Below are positions 25,113 to 32,841 of a DNA stretch of 33,146 nucleotides, one piece after another. A program made the translations under genes and the position numbers. Each line of letters begins with the position of its first letter. The stretch's first letter is position 1. This DNA comes from DASSFG01 sp035547915 (GTDB lineage: Bacteria > Planctomycetota > Planctomycetia > Pirellulales > JAICIG01): NCBI GenBank assembly GCA_035547915.1, contig DASZTS010000040.1:1-33146 (forward strand), given 5' to 3'. The notes under the pieces are model-generated. The model worked only from the letters and a program-made list of their open reading frames with translations, made no database searches and was not told the origin of the DNA.

Positions 25113-25484
25113 ATGACCAAGCGGGTGCTCGATGTGGGGCAATGCGGCTTCGATCATGGTGCGCTGTCTCGATTGATCGCCGGCGAGTTCGGTGCCCAGG
25201 TGGAACAAGCACACCGGCTCGACGATGCGCTGGCGCGGCTGAAGGGAGATCGATTCGATCTCGTGCTCGTCAACCGTAAACTCGACTCGGATTATAGTGA
25301 CGGTCTGGCCGTCGTGCGGGCGATCAAGGGAGACGCGTCGTTGGCGGCGACGCCGGTGATGCTCGTCAGCAACTATGCCGATGCCCAGGATGCGGCCATC
25401 GCCGCCGGTGCCGAGCCGGGCTTCGGCAAAGCCGAGATGACCCAACCGGCCACACGCGAAAAATTGAGCCGCTTTTTGGCTTAG
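25113..25484 (+). CDS. Degenerate response-regulator receiver domain protein
   Basis: This 123-residue protein has the size and layout of a stand-alone CheY-like receiver but lacks key residues. The phosphoacceptor position in FDLVLVNRKLD is N54 instead of Asp, and the acidic pair that normally binds magnesium after beta-1 is replaced by VGQ (RVLDVGQCG). The switch Ser (S86 in MLVSNYAD) and the beta-5 Lys (K106 in GFGKAE) are present. It therefore probably acts without phosphorylation, as a protein-interaction module, unless D57 or another nearby acid is used. The true start is ATG 25113, 11 bases behind the propeller lipoprotein gene; the longer frame upstream shadows that gene. No output domain is attached. 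Confidence 0.8.
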   Translation: MTKRVLDVGQCGFDHGALSRLIAGEFGAQVEQAHRLDDALARLKGDRFDLVLVNRKLDSDYSDGLAVVRAIKGDASLAATPVMLVSNYADAQDAAIAAGAEPGFGKAEMTQPATREKLSRFLA

Positions 25485-25545
25485 CGAACATTCCCCAACG
25501 GTGATTCGAGATCATCGTGGATGCTTTGGGCTTTTGACGATCTCT

Positions 25546-25649
25546 TAAGAGCGGCTGACAAAACCCGGACCGCCGGAGCGCCGCGGGCAAAAAATCGGCC
25601 GTGAAACGCCGATTTTGTGAAGCTCGATCCGGTTTTGTCGGTTGCTCTA
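25546..25649 (-). repeat. Dispersed palindromic repeat, copy 4 (inverted)
   Basis: Same element as the other three but in the opposite orientation. On the plus strand it runs from TAAGAGCGGCTGACAAAACC to GGTTTTGTCGGTTGCTCTA with the inner hairpin AAAATCGGCCGTGAAACGCCGATTTT between. It lies between two convergent genes. It begins 62 bases after the receiver gene's stop, and its far end (25647-25649, TAG on the minus strand) is the stop codon of the minus-strand membrane-protein gene. A bidirectional terminator role would suit the position. Confidence 0.87.
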
Positions 25650-26222
25650 AAAGCTCTCGGATTCGGTCACGGACACTTTTTTCGTTGAACCGAGTCGCGT
25701 GAGTGCACGCTGTACGGCATCCATGATCAAGAACACTCCCGCCACGACTCCGCCGGCAAGGTAGCCGGCGGGCGCTCCAAAAATCAGCGCCGAGACCAAT
25801 GCGCAGCCCGAATCGGAAGGTCTGATCCGATTGACGTGCATCACGGAGATACCGACCACGATCGCCGGTAAGGCCACAAGCCCGGTGACGAGCGATGCCA
25901 GGCGTGGGCGCTGTGAACCGAACAATAGCATCTGAGCGGCGCCCACCAGCGATATGAAAAGGACCGTCCACGCGATGGCACGACGGTCCCAAGCGAATTG
26001 TTGCAGCGCGGCCAGCAACACGCCGTAGGCCGCCGTCACCACCAGCATCGTCCCCAAGCCAAAACGACTGGGCACTCCGAAAGGCTTGTCGACACGGCCG
26101 GGTGCGGTGGTAGCGACCGAGCGGGCCTTTTCCGCGGGATCGACCAGTTCGGCCCGCACGATCTCGCTTTCGTCGGCGGGCGCGGCCGGCGCTTCGCCAG
26201 TCGGTTTATCGCCGGTGGCCAT
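25647..26222 (-). CDS. Multi-spanning membrane protein of unknown function
   Basis: This 191-residue protein has a charged N-terminus (about 1-55, Ala/Glu-rich) followed by four hydrophobic segments. These are near residues 57-73 (LGTMLVVTAAYGVLLAAL), 83-100 (IAWTVLFISLVGAAQMLLF), 109-127 (LASLVTGLVALPAIVVGISV) and 142-168 (LVSALIFGAPAGYLAGGVVAG). The start ATG lies 10 bases behind the stop of the HtrA-like protease, so the two form an operon. The protein may assist or anchor that protease (inference from spacing). Its TAG stop comes from the end of repeat copy 4, and the last residues SVTESESF could be recent. No family is recognised. Confidence 0.75.
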   Translation of the reverse strand: MATGDKPTGEAPAAPADESEIVRAELVDPAEKARSVATTAPGRVDKPFGVPSRFGLGTMLVVTAAYGVLLAALQQFAWDRRAIAWTVLFISLVGAAQMLLFGSQRPRLASLVTGLVALPAIVVGISVMHVNRIRPSDSGCALVSALIFGAPAGYLAGGVVAGVFLIMDAVQRALTRLGSTKKVSVTESESF

Positions 26223-26232
26223 GGCGAGGGGG

Positions 26233-27390
26233 CTATTCCTGGTCTTCCACGAGGCGGATGCGAACCGCCATCTCGCGACCCCCGCGCAACACCGTGAGCG
26301 TCACTTCGTCGCCGGGCTTTTTATTCTCGATCTCCGTCAAGAATTCGTCGGCGGTCGCCACCTTCACGCCGTCCACGGCCACGATGGTGTCGGCAGCGCT
26401 GCGGTCGATGCGGAACTCCACGAACGGTCCCCGCTGCCGTCGGAAGATGTGCGGACCCTGCAAACCGGCCTTCTCGGCCGGCCCATTGGGCGAAACTTCG
26501 GCGATCAACAGGCCCCGTTCGGTCTCATAAACCTTCACGATGCCCACATCGGGCCGGACGACACGGCCTTTCTCGATCAGTTGCGGCACGATACGAGAGA
26601 TACTGCTCACGGGGATGGCAAAGCCGACCCCCGTATTTTGTCCCGTGCGGCTGGCGATGGCCGTATTCATGCCGATCAAACGGCCGCGGCTGTCCAGCAG
26701 CGGGCCACCCGAGTTGCCGGGGTTGATGGCCGCGTCGGTCTGGATGAGCGATTTCAGCGTGCGGCCCTCGCGGCCGGGAATGCGGCGATTGAGGCTCGAG
26801 ATGATGCCGGTCGTGAGCGTTCGTTCGAGTCCGAACGGGTTGCCGATGGCGAACACGCGCTGCCCGACTTTCAAGCGCGACGAATCGCCGAACGCCACGG
26901 GAAAGAATCGGTCGGCCGGCGCCTCGATGCTGAGCACGGCCACGTCGTTGGGCATGTCGTAACCCACCAGTTTCGCCGCGTGTGTGCTGCCGTCGAAGAG
27001 CGTGACTTCGATCTGCCGGGCGTCCTCGATCACATGGAAATTGGTGAGTATATGGCCCGACTTATCGAGCACCGACCCTGAACCGGCGCCTTCGGTGGGT
27101 ACCTCGGCGAAGAAGAAGTCGCCTTCGCGTACGCCCTTCGTGCTGATGTTCACCACCGAGCGATTTACTTGCTCGTAGACGGCGATGTTGACGCGCTCGT
27201 CGGGCGTGAAATCGCTGGCGGGTAACTCGGATGCGGCGGGTAAATCTCGTGCGGCGCGCGGCGCAGGCTTACCCTCGGATTTTTCCGCCGCAGGTTTTTC
27301 GGCGGCTGGAACCGGCCGTTGGTGGGTGACCGCGATCGCCGCGCACGCGCCCAGCGCCGCGGCAACCGCGCAGAGTAGAACTTGTTTCAT
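26233..27390 (-). CDS. HtrA/DegP-like serine protease with one PDZ domain
   Basis: This 385-residue protein is an exported trypsin-like protease of the HtrA family. The N-terminus MKQVLLCAVAAALGACAAIA is a signal peptide or anchor, followed by an Ala/Pro/Lys-rich linker to about residue 60. The catalytic triad is complete: H119 in LTNFHVIEDA, D149 in MPNDVAVL, S227 in NPGNSGGPL. The C-terminal region (about 278-380) is a single PDZ domain, with LIAEVSPNGPAEKAGLQGP and DTIVAVDGVKV flanking a roughly 20-residue basic/aromatic insertion. I chose ATG 27390 over 27474 because it starts exactly at the signal sequence and has GAGG upstream. Role: periplasmic protein quality control or regulated proteolysis. 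A membrane-protein gene follows after 10 bases. Confidence 0.92.
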   Translation of the reverse strand: MKQVLLCAVAAALGACAAIAVTHQRPVPAAEKPAAEKSEGKPAPRAARDLPAASELPASDFTPDERVNIAVYEQVNRSVVNISTKGVREGDFFFAEVPTEGAGSGSVLDKSGHILTNFHVIEDARQIEVTLFDGSTHAAKLVGYDMPNDVAVLSIEAPADRFFPVAFGDSSRLKVGQRVFAIGNPFGLERTLTTGIISSLNRRIPGREGRTLKSLIQTDAAINPGNSGGPLLDSRGRLIGMNTAIASRTGQNTGVGFAIPVSSISRIVPQLIEKGRVVRPDVGIVKVYETERGLLIAEVSPNGPAEKAGLQGPHIFRRQRGPFVEFRIDRSAADTIVAVDGVKVATADEFLTEIENKKPGDEVTLTVLRGGREMAVRIRLVEDQE

Positions 27391-27437
27391 TTCGGTGCGA
27401 ACCTCAGCTCGATCATGAGATACGACATTCCACAAAT

Positions 27438-27465
27438 ATGATAACGATTGCGCCGCAGATGCCAT
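27438..27465 (-). promoter_or_regulatory. Candidate promoter of the htrA-like gene
   Basis: On the minus strand ATGGCA (27465-27460) and TATCAT (27443-27438) are separated by 16 bases, matching sigma-70 consensus at 4/6 and 5/6 positions. The -10 lies 47 bases before the chosen start at 27390, which supports that start rather than the upstream one at 27474, since that would lie before this promoter. Confidence 0.35.
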
Positions 27466-27590
27466 ACGACGCACCTCCGCGCCCCCCGATCAAGCGCCAC
27501 AAGTTGTCGTCGTTAGACCGCGCACCGTTTGCCTAACGCCCCTACTCTCCTTGCTCCGATAACACGAAGCAGTCGGCACAGGAGGCAACC

Positions 27591-28241
27591 ATGCGGCGTT
27601 CACGGCGGAGCTTGGCATTTTTGTTGGTGAGTATCGCGTTGTCGCTCGTCATCGTGCGCTCGACGAGCGCTCCCGCCGGCGTTGCGCGCACCAAGGCCAA
27701 TCTCGAGCCCGCCACGCGCCAGACAGCACAACTGCCCAGCGCGCGCAACACTCCACGACGGCGCAAGGCGGTTTCCGCGGCATCCAGCTCAACCCCACGC
27801 GCCCAAGACACGGCGCCTGTCGTCTCGGCGGACCGCCCGCGCCTCAACCAAAACCCAACGGGTCTTCCCAATTCCACCGACGCACCTCCGGCGTCGCGCG
27901 GCGTGTCGGCAACGGCGATCGTCGTGGTGTTACCGAGCCCAGCCTGGCATGCACTACCGTCTGCTCGGGCCGGTTGGAGCGGATGCATGAGTTATGCCAA
28001 CGGCTGCGATCATCTCGGTCGCTGCTATCCTCGTATGGAATCGCCACGGCTTGTCGATCGCCTCTTTTTGCGCGACCTGGCGCGGATCGTCGACGCAACG
28101 GCGAGTCTCTCCGCCGACACCGTTGCCATGCTGATTCGCAGCGATTGGTCGTCGGTATTGTCACGCGTGGCAAGCGACCGAGGCCTCTCGAAGAGCCAAC
28201 CGTCGGCACGTCAGACCAACTGGAGCGAGTGGCGCCTGTAA
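27591..28241 (+). CDS. Hypothetical small exported or membrane-anchored protein
   Basis: This 216-residue reading frame starts after one of the strongest ribosome binding sites in the window (GGAGG, five bases before the ATG). A basic MRRSRR start and a hydrophobic stretch (about 8-24, LAFLLVSIALSLVIVRS) make a signal peptide or anchor. Residues 25-110 are low-complexity and rich in Ala, Pro, Arg and Thr. The last 75 residues (from MESPRLVDRLFLRDL) look like a small helical domain, and a Cys pair region (SGCMSYANGCDHLGRCY) precedes it. Codon use in the C-terminal part favours G/C at third positions, supporting coding. No family recognised. It is divergent from the htrA-like gene with about 200 bases between starts. 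Confidence 0.55.
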   Translation: MRRSRRSLAFLLVSIALSLVIVRSTSAPAGVARTKANLEPATRQTAQLPSARNTPRRRKAVSAASSSTPRAQDTAPVVSADRPRLNQNPTGLPNSTDAPPASRGVSATAIVVVLPSPAWHALPSARAGWSGCMSYANGCDHLGRCYPRMESPRLVDRLFLRDLARIVDATASLSADTVAMLIRSDWSSVLSRVASDRGLSKSQPSARQTNWSEWRL

Positions 28242-28601
28242 ATTTCGGGCGGCGAACGGGCAGCCTTCACCCAAGCCATTGCGCTATTGGCACTTGCGTT
28301 ACGGCTGGCCGGCCTTTTCCACGGCTCATTGGTTGGCGGCTCGCCCTCTCTGGTTGGCCGTCTGAGCCAGCCGGTGTAGGTGCGGCGATTCGGCTATCTT
28401 TACCGATCTGCCGACCGATGAAATAATTATGGTCGGAAGGCGGCCCTTTTTACTGGCATAACGCACGTCTACGAAATAAACTAGCGCGTATCGTCCAGAG
28501 CTATTTTCGGTTTCGGACGGAGATCAGGCTTCGTCGCCCCGTGCGTGGCATGCGGACCCATGTCGTGTCGGTTGGCGACCATATCTTGTTGGAGCGCAAA
28601 C
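28242..28601. other. Intergenic region upstream of the VWA protein
   Basis: This 360-bp stretch is less GC-rich than the genes around it, particularly 28400-28500 (AAATAATTATGG, CGAAATAAACTAG). It should hold the promoter of the 1383-residue protein. No -35/-10 pair of acceptable spacing was convincing, and no gene is visible. Confidence 0.4.
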
Positions 28602-31600
28602 ATGTCCCAGGTTTGTCTGTCGCGATCGGCATGGTGGGCGTCGCTACTGGTGCTCGGCATTGGCGTGCAGCAGGCTGAGTCGGAAAAAATCTTCGCTGCC
28701 GATTCCAAGCCCGCGCCCAAATCGGCCGCCGCATGGGAGACCTATGCCAAACCCGACGGGGAAGTCTTTTTCGCGCTCAAGCTTTCTCCCCAACTAGCGC
28801 AACCCAAAACGGTGCCGCACGACGTGGTGGTGCTGTTCGACACCTCCGCCAGCCAAGTGGGACCATTCCGCGCCAAAGCGCTCGGCGCGGTGCGTGCCAT
28901 GCTGGCGTCGCTGGGCGCCGACGACCGCGTTGCCCTGCTGGCGGTCGACGTCAACGCGGTGCGCCTGACACCGTCGTTCACGTCTCCGACCGGGGGCGCC
29001 ATCCAACAGGCACTGGCGGCGCTCGAGCGGCGAGTGCCGCTCGGCTCGACCGACATGGGCCAGGCGCTCAACGCCGCGCTGGCCGTGTCAATCGAAGCCA
29101 ACGAAGCCGGCCGCGCCAAGACGGTGGTCTACGTCGGCGACGGCTTGAGCACAGCCAGGCCGGTGCTGGTGCCCGCTCTGACGAAGATTGTCGGACAGTT
29201 CACCGCCAATCGAATCTCGTTCGACAGCTACGCGATCGGTCCACGCGTCGCCAACGAGTTGCTCGCCGCGCTGTCGATGCAGACGGGCGGTATGGTGCTG
29301 AACGACGACGATTCTTCGGATCAGCAGTTAGGGGGCGATCTGGCGTCGGTGGTGCGTTCGGCCGTGATCTGGCCGACCGATACCAAATTGCCGGGGGCCA
29401 TTCGAGATGCCTATCCGCGGCAGATGCCGCCGTTGCGGTTCGATCGCGACAGCGTCCTGGTAGGAACGCTCGATCCCGCCGCGCTCGACACGCAGCAGCC
29501 GCTGTCGATCGAGGTCCAAGGCGACTTGTGGGGCAAGCCGGTCACGCTACGCTGGCACGCCGTTCCGGAGCATGCCTCGCCTGACAACGCGTATCTCGCC
29601 AAGGTGGTCGAATTCGCCGCGCCGAACGACGGCGTAGCACTGCCGATCGCGGGGAGCGCCGGTCTCGACGACCTGCGCCGCATGGTGAATTTTGGCGCCC
29701 AACAACTGGCCCGGCTCGGTGAGCGAGCTTTGGCCGTCGGCCGGGCCGACGAGGCCGCTCAATTGGCTGATGCCGCCGAGCAATTGAACCCGATCAACTC
29801 CGAAGCCAACCTCGTGCGCACCGCCGCTGCCCGCCGCCAGAGCAATGCGAAAAACATGCGTCTGGTCCGCGCTCAGCCCGCTGAAGCAGTGCCCCCAGCG
29901 GTCGCCGAAAACGAAGCCGCCGATGGCGAGTTGCTTGATGAAATCGAGCACCAGACCCGCGTTGTCCAGGGCTTCTTGCAGGCGGAAGTGAACCACGAGC
30001 TGAACGTAGCCAATGCCTCGATGGGCAGCGACCCCGAGGCGACACGCGACCGCCTGAAGCTGTTGCTCGACAAGGTACAGCGCACGGCCGAACTCAACCC
30101 CGAGGTGCGGGCGCAACTGGTCGATAAGATCGAAGCCAGCCTGCGCTCGGCCAACCGTATGGCCACGCTCAAGGCCGAACAAGACTTGCAGCGTCAGCAG
30201 ATCCTCGCCGAAGGCGAGGCCCGCGAGCGGATCAATCGCGCCCTGTTCTTGCAGGAGCAGAAGGTCGACCAGCTCATGTCGCGCTTCAACGCCCTGATGG
30301 ACGAAGAGCGCTATCGCGACGCGGAGACGCTGGCCGATATCGCCGAAGAGATCGAACCCGGCAGACCCGGTTTGCGGGGTGCCGAGTTGACGGCCCGCAT
30401 GGTGGGCTTCACGGCCGACATGAACGCGGTCCGCGACATGCGTTACCGAGGCTTTGTCGACGCCTGCTACCAGATCGAACTGTCGCACGTGCCGACCTCC
30501 GACGAGCCGCCGATCCTCTATCCCGATCCGGAAGTGTGGCAACTGCTCACCGAGCGCCGCAAGAAGTACAAGGCGGTCGACTTGACGCAGCACGGCCCCA
30601 ACGAGACGAGAATCTTGGCCGCGCTTGACGAGAAGACCGATCTCGACTTCGCCGAGCAGCCGCTCACCGACGCCATCGACTACTTGAAGCAGCGACATGG
30701 CATCGAGATTCAGCTCGACACCAAGGCGCTCACCGACGCCGGCGTCGGCAGCGATACGCCCATCACGCGCACGATCCGGGGCATCACGCTTCGCTCGGCG
30801 CTGAAGCTGTTGCTGAGCGAGATGGACCTGACCTACGTGATCAAGAACGAAGTGTTGATGATCACCAGCAAGACCGAAGCCGAGAACATGCTCAGCACGC
30901 GTGTCTACCCGGTCGCCGACTTGGTGATCCCGGTGCCGCAGACGGGCATCGGCGGCCGCGGGGCGTTCAACGTTCGCGACGACGAGGCCCTCGAAACGGT
31001 TCCGTCGGAAGGCGGATTGCGAGCCTTCGCCGTCCGCGACGACCTGAACCTCACCAAGAAGGCCAAGGGCGGCGGGAAGGCGAACGGCGCGCAGGGCAAA
31101 GCGGTCCCGAAGCAGCCCGCTGCCGAGAAAGCAAACGTCGAGAAGGGTGACGCCGAACCGGCGCCGGCTGCCGAGAAGGGCGCGGTTGGCAATCAAGCGG
31201 CAGCGGCTCCCCGCCCGCGTGGCAAAAAGTTCGAACCGATCCGCATCGAGATCAAGGAAGGCGAGGACATCGACGCCGCCTGGAACAACTACTTCGCGGC
31301 CCACACGGAAGACAAGGCGCCAGGCGAAGCCGTGGTACGCGAAACCGTGGCCCAACTGATGAACGCCCGCAAGTTCGATCACGCGATCGCCTGCATGTAC
31401 GCAGCACTGCGGAATCAGCAGGGACTGCCGTGGATGTACGAGTCGCTTTCGATCGCGATGCAGGCCGATCAACGCACGCCCGAAGAGATCGAGCGCGTGC
31501 TGTTGTCGGTGCTCGATTTCGCCAGCAATCCGCTGGAAGTTATGTATCTGGCGCAATATATGGCCCGCTCGGGCCTCGATAAGCGGGCCTTGCAGTTGTT

Positions 31601-32753
31601 TGAGCAGGTCAGTCAGATCTGGCCGTTCGCACCGCAACCGTACATCGCTGGTTTGCAACTCGCCCAGAAGCTGGACGACCAGGAAGCGATCGAGTGGTCC
31701 ACGCTCGGAATCTTGGGCCAGCCCTGGCCCAACCAGTACATTCACATCTGGGAGAATGGCTGGAACGCCGCCCAAGCCACGCTCGAGCGCCTCAAGAGCG
31801 AGAACCGCAAGTCGGAGGCCGATGCCTACAAGAAGAAAGTAGACGAAGCTCTCAGCCGCGACTTGGTCGTCGTCGTGTCGTGGAACGGCGAGGCCGACGT
31901 CGACCTGCTAGTCGAAGAACCTTCCGGATCGGTCTGCTCGTTCCGGATGCCGCGTACGCTGTCGGGCGGCATGATGCTGGGCGACACGGTGTCACGCTCG
32001 AAGAAAGACGAATTGAAGGCGGAAGGCGCCCAAGAAGCCTACGCTTGCCCCAAGGGATTCAACGGCGAATACCGCATCTTCGTGCGGCGCGTTTGGGGGA
32101 AGGTCACCGCGAATAAGGTGACGGTCGACGTCTTCTGGCACTACTGGACCAAGAAAGAGCGCACCATGCGGAAGCAGATCGACCTCAGCGGCGGCGAGGC
32201 GGTGTGCGTCGTCGACCTGCAGGATGGCCGCCGCACCGAGCCGCTCGAGCAGCAGCAGTTGGCCAACGCCGTAGCCAATCAGATGGCTCTGGCCTGCCTG
32301 TGGTACAGCCTCGACCAGGAGCGGATTGCCATTGCCTCCGCGGGGACCCAAGTCGACGTCAATCGGCAGCTCAACGCGCAGACCGACTACGGGGCCATCG
32401 GCAGCATGTCTCGGTCGCGCGCCAAACAGGTCGGCAACGGCCCGGGTGGGCTCAACCGCGTCAATCCGTTCTTTGTGCGCGGGGCCGCGGGCTACCAACC
32501 GGTCATCAGCTCGTTGCCTCAAGGCGCCCAGATGTTCACGACGGCCGTCGTTTCGGCCGACCGGCGCTATGTCCGTGTCACGCCGATTCCCATCTTCTCG
32601 GTGGTGTCCGAAGTTAACACCTTCAACTTCGTGACCGGTCAGGGCGGCACCAGCGCCGGGGCCGGCGGCGGTGGCTTCGGTGCCGGCGGCGGCGCCGGCG
32701 GGTTGGGTGGCTTCGGCGGTGGCAAAGGCGGCGGCGCCGGCGGCGGCCTCTAA
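28602..32753 (+). CDS. Giant exported protein: VWA, secretin-N-like and DUF2135-like domains with Gly-rich tail
   Basis: This 1383-residue protein starts at ATG 28602, chosen over 28545 because GGAG lies seven bases upstream and a signal peptide (about 1-26) begins there. A von Willebrand A domain spans about 72-260 with the metal-site motif DTSAS (D80-S84), then GSTDMGQAL and VGDG. The central part (about 360-620) is helical with long charged stretches, probably TPR/coiled coil. Residues 680-765 (DLDFAEQPLTDAIDYLKQRH to VLMITSKTEAE) resemble the secretin/TonB short N-terminal domain. A Lys/Ala/Pro linker is followed by helical repeats, a DUF2135/YfaP-like beta domain (about 1086-1215, VVSWNGEADVDLLVEEPSGS) and a glycine-rich tail (about 1346-1383). 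Likely a large envelope or surface protein; the combination is recurrent in planctomycetes, function unknown. Confidence 0.85.
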   Translation: MSQVCLSRSAWWASLLVLGIGVQQAESEKIFAADSKPAPKSAAAWETYAKPDGEVFFALKLSPQLAQPKTVPHDVVVLFDTSASQVGPFRAKALGAVRAMLASLGADDRVALLAVDVNAVRLTPSFTSPTGGAIQQALAALERRVPLGSTDMGQALNAALAVSIEANEAGRAKTVVYVGDGLSTARPVLVPALTKIVGQFTANRISFDSYAIGPRVANELLAALSMQTGGMVLNDDDSSDQQLGGDLASVVRSAVIWPTDTKLPGAIRDAYPRQMPPLRFDRDSVLVGTLDPAALDTQQPLSIEVQGDLWGKPVTLRWHAVPEHASPDNAYLAKVVEFAAPNDGVALPIAGSAGLDDLRRMVNFGAQQLARLGERALAVGRADEAAQLADAAEQLNPINSEANLVRTAAARRQSNAKNMRLVRAQPAEAVPPAVAENEAADGELLDEIEHQTRVVQGFLQAEVNHELNVANASMGSDPEATRDRLKLLLDKVQRTAELNPEVRAQLVDKIEASLRSANRMATLKAEQDLQRQQILAEGEARERINRALFLQEQKVDQLMSRFNALMDEERYRDAETLADIAEEIEPGRPGLRGAELTARMVGFTADMNAVRDMRYRGFVDACYQIELSHVPTSDEPPILYPDPEVWQLLTERRKKYKAVDLTQHGPNETRILAALDEKTDLDFAEQPLTDAIDYLKQRHGIEIQLDTKALTDAGVGSDTPITRTIRGITLRSALKLLLSEMDLTYVIKNEVLMITSKTEAENMLSTRVYPVADLVIPVPQTGIGGRGAFNVRDDEALETVPSEGGLRAFAVRDDLNLTKKAKGGGKANGAQGKAVPKQPAAEKANVEKGDAEPAPAAEKGAVGNQAAAAPRPRGKKFEPIRIEIKEGEDIDAAWNNYFAAHTEDKAPGEAVVRETVAQLMNARKFDHAIACMYAALRNQQGLPWMYESLSIAMQADQRTPEEIERVLLSVLDFASNPLEVMYLAQYMARSGLDKRALQLFEQVSQIWPFAPQPYIAGLQLAQKLDDQEAIEWSTLGILGQPWPNQYIHIWENGWNAAQATLERLKSENRKSEADAYKKKVDEALSRDLVVVVSWNGEADVDLLVEEPSGSVCSFRMPRTLSGGMMLGDTVSRSKKDELKAEGAQEAYACPKGFNGEYRIFVRRVWGKVTANKVTVDVFWHYWTKKERTMRKQIDLSGGEAVCVVDLQDGRRTEPLEQQQLANAVANQMALACLWYSLDQERIAIASAGTQVDVNRQLNAQTDYGAIGSMSRSRAKQVGNGPGGLNRVNPFFVRGAAGYQPVISSLPQGAQMFTTAVVSADRRYVRVTPIPIFSVVSEVNTFNFVTGQGGTSAGAGGGGFGAGGGAGGLGGFGGGKGGGAGGGL

Positions 32754-32841
32754 GCCAGGCTGCGAGGGTCCGCGCCGATTACAGGTTGGGGTGCCTTCGC
32801 GGCTCGCCCAAAAAAACGTGACTGCGGCTAAAGTTTCGTTG

